In this document: in pieces, positions 60,034 to 64,000 of the stretch
Layout of the letters: every line of letters starts with the position of its first letter
How positions within the stretch are numbered: the first letter of the stretch is position 1
Source: an uncultured Clostridium sp.
GTDB lineage: Bacteria > Bacillota > Clostridia > Lachnospirales > Lachnospiraceae
DNA: 64,000 bases
Assembly (NCBI GenBank): GCA_900543885.1
Contig: UQTA01000011.1
Coordinates: 1 to 64,000 of the forward strand
Direction of reading: 5' to 3'
The notes under the pieces: model-generated
What the model was told of the DNA's origin: nothing
Seen by the model: only the letters and a program-made list of their open reading frames with translations
Database searches by the model: none
Position numbers and translations under genes: made by a program

Positions 60034-61404
60034 GTGGATTATACGAATTTATTAAAAGACAACAGTGGAAAAGTATCAAAAGTAGGTATTGTGGGAGCTA
60101 CAAAGGGATATGGCTATACTCTCCTGGCTCAGATCCCAAAAGTAGCACATATGGAACTGCGGGTTATCTGTTCCCGTCATCCTCAGGAGTGTCTTGATGT
60201 TTTAAAAGAGACCGGTTTTGACGAGAAGAAGATCGTAGTCTGCGAAAGCAAAAAAGAGATCGATGAGGCACCAGCAGACGGAATCCTTATTGTCAGTGAT
60301 TACAAACTGGTTATGGAATGTGGCATTACAGCGCTTGTAGAGTGTACCGGAAATACGAAAGTAAGCTCTGATGCAGCAATTTCTGCTCTGGAAAGAGGAA
60401 TTAATGTTTACATGGTTTCCAAAGAGACTGACAGTGTCTGCGGTCCGTTATTAAACCAGATTGCAGCAGAACATAATGCAGTATATGCATTGGTAAATGG
60501 AGACCAGCCGAGAAATCTTCTGGATCTGTGGTCCTGGGGTAAGCTATTGGGACTTGAGATCGTAGCAGTAGGAAAATCCAGTGAATATGATTTTGTATGG
60601 GACCGTGAGACTGGCGAATTTACATATCTGGATGGAAATTCTTCTCCTGAACAGCTGCCGGAAATGAAGGACTGCTGGTACTACGAAGGAACAAAGACTC
60701 TGGAAGAAAGAAGTCGTTTACTGGAAAAATACAGAGAAGTTATTTCTGCGGATCTGTGTGAAATGAACCTGGTATCTAATGTAACAGGTATGGTTCCATC
60801 CTCTCCGTTTTTAAGCTATCCAATTGCAAAAACAAGTGAACTGGCAAACATTTTCATTCCAAAAGAAGATGGCGGTATCTTGGAGAAAACAGGTGTCGTA
60901 GATGTTTTCTATAACCTGAGAGGCAAAGATGAAGCAAGCTTCTGCGGCGGTGAGTTTATCGTTGTGAAATGTGAGAATGAGAAGATGTGGGATATCTTAA
61001 AGGGTAAAGGTCATGTAATGAGTAAAAACGGCAAATACTGCTGTATTTATTACCCATATCATTACATGGGTCTTGAAACACCGGTATCGATTCTTCTTGG
61101 AGATCTTATGGGCATTGGAACACATACAGAATGCCGCCAGGTTTCTGTAATGGCTGGTGTTGCACAGCGTGACTTGCCAAAAGGAACTGTTCTGAAAGTA
61201 GAAGGACATCATCATTCCATTGATGGACTGACACCGGAACTTCTGGAGCGGAAAGCAACTGGAAATGCAGCGCCGTTCTATCTGTTAAACGGATCTGTTC
61301 TGTTAAATGATGTGAAAAAGGGACAGCCGGTAACAACAGAGGATGTGGATCTTTCATCACTGGAAACTTACCAGATTTATAAAAAGGGGTTAGAACTGGA
61401 TTAA
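60034..61404 (+). CDS. NAD(P)-dependent oxidoreductase with C-terminal SAF domain
   Basis: 456 residues. The N-terminal Rossmann fold has VGIVGATKGYGYTLLAQI. A dehydrogenase-like core includes VSDYKLVMECGITALVECTGN, and the C-terminus is a SAF-like segment (VMAGVAQRDLPKGTVLKVEGHHH). The layout resembles the homoserine dehydrogenase-like/SAF proteins found in sugar-acid operons; the exact reaction is unknown. The GTG start has AAGGAG about 9 bases upstream. First gene of a sigma54-driven operon with KdgT and an amidohydrolase. Confidence 0.75.
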   Translation: MDYTNLLKDNSGKVSKVGIVGATKGYGYTLLAQIPKVAHMELRVICSRHPQECLDVLKETGFDEKKIVVCESKKEIDEAPADGILIVSDYKLVMECGITALVECTGNTKVSSDAAISALERGINVYMVSKETDSVCGPLLNQIAAEHNAVYALVNGDQPRNLLDLWSWGKLLGLEIVAVGKSSEYDFVWDRETGEFTYLDGNSSPEQLPEMKDCWYYEGTKTLEERSRLLEKYREVISADLCEMNLVSNVTGMVPSSPFLSYPIAKTSELANIFIPKEDGGILEKTGVVDVFYNLRGKDEASFCGGEFIVVKCENEKMWDILKGKGHVMSKNGKYCCIYYPYHYMGLETPVSILLGDLMGIGTHTECRQVSVMAGVAQRDLPKGTVLKVEGHHHSIDGLTPELLERKATGNAAPFYLLNGSVLLNDVKKGQPVTTEDVDLSSLETYQIYKKGLELD

Positions 61405-61467
61405 AAGGTTTGGCAGTGTTACAAAGGTGAAGCAGTAATAAATACTGTATTTAGGAGGGTAAACAAT

Positions 61468-62421
61468 ATGAAGATTTGCGCAACAATGAAAAAATTCCCA
61501 GGTGGTATGATGGTAATCCCGTTGCTGATAGGCTGTCTGGTCAACACATTCATACCTCAGTGCCTGCAGATTGGTGGATTTACAACGGCTCTTTTTAAAA
61601 GTGGACAGGCAACCTTAGTTGGCTTATTTATTTTCTGCAGCGGCGCTACCATTAATGTAAGACAGGTTGGACAGCCTCTTTACAAGGGTGCTTTATTAAC
61701 GATTTTAAAACTGATCATTGGCGTTGTCATTGGTTATCTGTTAAACATGGCATTTGGACCTGCCGGTGTGCTGGGACTGACTCCATTTGCAGTTATTTCA
61801 GCGGTTACTAACTCCAATGGTGCTATTTACACAGCACTTGCAAAGGAATTTGGTGATGAAACAGATATGGGTGCCATTGCTGTATTATCTTTAAATGATG
61901 GTCCATTCCTTACTATGATCGCTCTTGGAACCACCGGACTTGCATCTATCCCGGCATTAGACATTGTAGCAGCAATTATTCCTTTGATCATTGGTATGAT
62001 TCTGGGAAATCTGGATTCTGATTTCAGAGATCTTTTATCCAAAGGACTTAATATGATCCTTCCGGTAAACGGTTTTGTATTTGGCGCGAATATGAGCCTG
62101 ATTACCATTGCAAAGGCTGGTGTTCCAGGCATTCTCCTTGGACTTATCACTGTATTATCTACCGGCGTTTTAACTTATTTCATTTACAGTGCGATCCGCA
62201 GAAAACCAGACCCTATGGGTATGGCGATTGGTACAGTTGGTGGAAATGCAGTTGCAACACCGGCATCTGTTGCTATTTCTGATCCAAGTCTGGAACCATA
62301 TGTAGAATCTGCAACTGCCCAGACTGCAGCAGCTGTAGTTATCACTGCGATCCTGACACCTTTACTGACTGGTTTTATCAGCCGTCGTATTGCAAAAAAG
62401 AATGCAGCTAAAAAAGAGTAA
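61468..62421 (+). CDS. 2-keto-3-deoxygluconate permease family transporter (KdgT-like)
   Basis: 317 residues, about 10 TM helices, KdgT family. It starts MKKFPGGMMVIPLLIGCLVNTF after six extra residues, with FCSGATINVRQVGQPLYKGALL, ISAVTNSNGAIYTALAKEFGDE and GTVGGNAVATPASVAISDPSLEPYVESATAQ. It is a proton symporter for keto-deoxy or related sugar acids. AGGAGGG precedes the start. It probably imports the substrate of the pathway (a C4-C6 acid sugar). Confidence 0.9.
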   Translation: MKICATMKKFPGGMMVIPLLIGCLVNTFIPQCLQIGGFTTALFKSGQATLVGLFIFCSGATINVRQVGQPLYKGALLTILKLIIGVVIGYLLNMAFGPAGVLGLTPFAVISAVTNSNGAIYTALAKEFGDETDMGAIAVLSLNDGPFLTMIALGTTGLASIPALDIVAAIIPLIIGMILGNLDSDFRDLLSKGLNMILPVNGFVFGANMSLITIAKAGVPGILLGLITVLSTGVLTYFIYSAIRRKPDPMGMAIGTVGGNAVATPASVAISDPSLEPYVESATAQTAAAVVITAILTPLLTGFISRRIAKKNAAKKE

Positions 62422-62474
62422 AAACAGTAAAGCAGCAGGATGATTGATAAGTAAGAAAGAGAAGGTATGGATTT

Positions 62475-63626
62475 ATGATCATTAAAGCAGGAAAAATAAT
62501 AGTTGGAAAAGAACTGGAAGTAAAAGAGAACGCAGCAATTAAAATCGAAAACGGAAAAATAACGGAGATTTATGACAAAGTATCCGAGATACCATCAGAA
62601 GATCCATCAGAGATCGTTGACTATGGTGATAAAACGGTAATTCCAGGTATGATAGATTGCCATAACCATCTGGCGCTGGATACACGCCTGGAAAATCATC
62701 TGGTTAAAATGAACGACTGTGAATGTGAGCAGACAATACGTGCTCTTAAGACCATGAAGGATGATCTGGTATCTGGTGTTACCACTTCCAGATGTTTGGG
62801 TGACCGCTTTTATATTGATGTTACCTGCAAAAAAGCACAGAAGGAAGGCCGCATTGCTGGACCAAAGCTGGTTGTCAGTGGAATCGGAATGCGTGCATCC
62901 CATGGCCATGGATATGTGGGAATGCCATTTGACGGACCAGAAGAATTCAGGAGACAGGCAAGAGAAAATATCCTCCATGGTGTAGATTTCCTGAAGGTAT
63001 TTATGACAAAAGTTATCAATGCTACGCCATTTATTTATCATTTTATGAGTCCTGAAGAGCTGAGAGCCGTAGTTCAGGAGGCAAAAAGTGTTGGAATTAC
63101 AACGGCATGTCACTGTTCTGGCGGACAGGGGCTGGACGATTGTGTGGATGCAGGAATTGACTGCCTGGAACATGTTTATTACATTACACCTGAGCAGGTA
63201 GAAAAAGTAAAGAAGACAGATCGTTGGGTGGTTTACACTCCAAGCTATGCGTTAAATGATACATTGCTGTTTAAATTCTCACCAAAGGACAGAGAAGGAA
63301 GCCTGAAAGAAAAAGAGATCATCTGCAAGTGCTTAGAAGGTGCCATTGAAGGCGGTCTGAAATTTGGTATCGGTACAGACGGTATCCATCAGGGACTGGC
63401 TCAGGAAGCGAAATACATTTCTCAGCTGGGGGCATCCAACAAAAATGTACTGGCTGGAATCACTGTGAATGCGGCAAAACTTTGTGGAGTTTCAGATAAG
63501 ACGGGTGCCATTGAAAAAGATCTGGCAGCAGATCTGGTAGTTCTGGATGGAAATCCGTTAGAAGATATTGATGCCTTGAAGAGAGTGGCAGCTGTATATC
63601 AGGATGGCAAAAAGATAGAGTTATAA
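62475..63626 (+). CDS. Metal-dependent amidohydrolase (imidazolonepropionase/prolidase-like)
   Basis: 383 residues. IDCHNHLALD (HxH metal ligands, about 58-67), DFLKVFMTK (bridging Lys), ACHCSGGQGL, CLEHVYYITP (His) and GIGTDGIH (Asp) complete a binuclear site. AADLVVLDGNPLEDIDAL is the usual C-terminal beta-sandwich strand. It hydrolyses an amide or lactone ring. In this operon, a lactone or an amide-linked acid sugar is a guess. AGAAGGTATGG precedes the start. Terminator follows. Confidence 0.85.
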   Translation: MIIKAGKIIVGKELEVKENAAIKIENGKITEIYDKVSEIPSEDPSEIVDYGDKTVIPGMIDCHNHLALDTRLENHLVKMNDCECEQTIRALKTMKDDLVSGVTTSRCLGDRFYIDVTCKKAQKEGRIAGPKLVVSGIGMRASHGHGYVGMPFDGPEEFRRQARENILHGVDFLKVFMTKVINATPFIYHFMSPEELRAVVQEAKSVGITTACHCSGGQGLDDCVDAGIDCLEHVYYITPEQVEKVKKTDRWVVYTPSYALNDTLLFKFSPKDREGSLKEKEIICKCLEGAIEGGLKFGIGTDGIHQGLAQEAKYISQLGASNKNVLAGITVNAAKLCGVSDKTGAIEKDLAADLVVLDGNPLEDIDALKRVAAVYQDGKKIEL

Positions 63627-63656
63627 AATTTAGTTGAAAATCAAACAAAACCGCAT

Positions 63657-63698
63657 AAAAAAATCCCCGTGTCTGTACAGAGATACGGGGATTTTTTA
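63657..63698. terminator. Bidirectional terminator after the amidohydrolase gene
   Basis: AAAAATCCCCGTGTCT pairs with AGAGATACGGGGATTTTT around GTAC. The plus side runs into TTTTTT, and on the minus side TTTTTT also follows, serving the convergent ATPase gene. Confidence 0.9.
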
Positions 63699-63710
63699 TG
63701 CCATTTCTCG

Positions 63711-64000
63711 TTAGATTTGTATTAGCTGATGCTCAATTCCTTCTTCTTTTAGTATCGCTTCTTCTCTTTGATGACAGGTAAAGATAATGCACTGGCTGTC
63801 CAGGGCTTTTGAGAGCCATTTCAGTGCGGTTTTTAAGCGGTCATCATCATAGAGAGCAAAGCTGTCATCAAAGATCAGGGGCATAGTGCCGTGATCACCG
63901 ATCACAAGTTTGGAAGCAGCTAAACGGACAGCCAGGTAGATCTGGTCCATCGTGCCGCTGCTGACCTGGTCAATAGGGACAAGACGGGTTGGTGTATTCA
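63711..64000 (-). CDS. SMC/YhaN-like ATPase, C-terminal end (cut by window edge)
   Basis: The frame is open to the right edge; about 96 residues are visible. VPIDQVSSGTMDQIYLAVRLAASKL is an ABC-signature-like QVSSGTMDQ, and PLIFDDSFALYDDDRLKTAL holds Walker B. IIFTCHQREE is a His-containing switch. These features belong to RecF/SMC-type AAA ATPases such as YhaN, which work with exonuclease-like partners in DNA repair. The gene continues beyond the window. Confidence 0.8.
   Translation of the reverse strand, partial: NTPTRLVPIDQVSSGTMDQIYLAVRLAASKLVIGDHGTMPLIFDDSFALYDDDRLKTALKWLSKALDSQCIIFTCHQREEAILKEEGIEHQLIQI

Overview
The window looks like a chromosomal segment of a gut-type Lachnospiraceae (Clostridia). 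The signs are strong AGGAGG-type ribosome binding sites, low-to-mid GC, dense strand-switching operons, mannose-family PTS plus LevR-like regulation, DUF1275/DUF554/DUF975/TSCPD proteins of the usual clostridial sort, and an ANTAR-type antitermination system. I cannot name the genus. No rRNA, tRNA, CRISPR array, prophage or complete insertion sequence was seen. The GH5-like gene at the left edge and the SMC/YhaN-like ATPase gene at the right edge are cut by the window.

Layout. 1-2000: tail of a GH5-like protein and a DUF1275 membrane protein. 2029-8967 (minus): a mannose-family PTS under a LevR-like regulator whose AAA domain lacks the sigma54-contact loop. A cytoplasmic neutral-ceramidase-like hydrolase and EIIA form a second unit with its own promoter. 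9266-12779: HAD phosphatase, NhaC antiporter and PatB-type C-S lyase. 12870-13715: a MerR regulator broken by one in-frame stop. 13810-17748: a three-gene NAD(P)H-flavoprotein / molybdopterin / four-cluster ferredoxin operon. 17816-20854: DUF554 protein, Rpn nuclease with an in-frame 12-bp repeat, and a gutted GGDEF gene. 20870-26271: an HsdM / half-HsdS / AAA ATPase / HNH cluster with no HsdR, a probable defence system. 26384-33546 (minus): purC, a YdjM-like protein, and a TVP38 / AraC / paired ABC exporter operon. 33880-39019 (minus): an RbsABC-like sugar transporter and FGGY kinase operon placed directly behind a T-box leader. 39608-46472: housekeeping genes (mtnN, pgi, tkt) and small conserved proteins. 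46743-48161: a DUF234 ATPase. 48344-54763: a coiled-coil membrane protein, then an EutVW-like response regulator and kinase followed by a matching two-hairpin ANTAR antiterminator and two tandem amino-acid permeases. 54880-63626: a UcpA-like dehydrogenase and a divergent acid-sugar regulon (OtnC/OtnK on one side; oxidoreductase, KdgT permease and amidohydrolase on the other) around a PrpR-type sigma54 activator.

Regulation is the most informative layer. Four leader or promoter assemblies can be read directly: the T-box with its terminator (39065-39412), the ANTAR P1/P2 plus terminator (51636-51716), and two sigma54 promoters (57724-57742 minus, 59978-59996 plus), each with TGTTGCW-type repeats upstream. 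A 145-149 bp MITE-like palindromic element occurs twice in opposite orientation (2469-2612 and 33583-33731), each copy about 33-37 bp upstream of a minus-strand start codon.

All function calls rest on motif and family recognition by eye. No database search was run.
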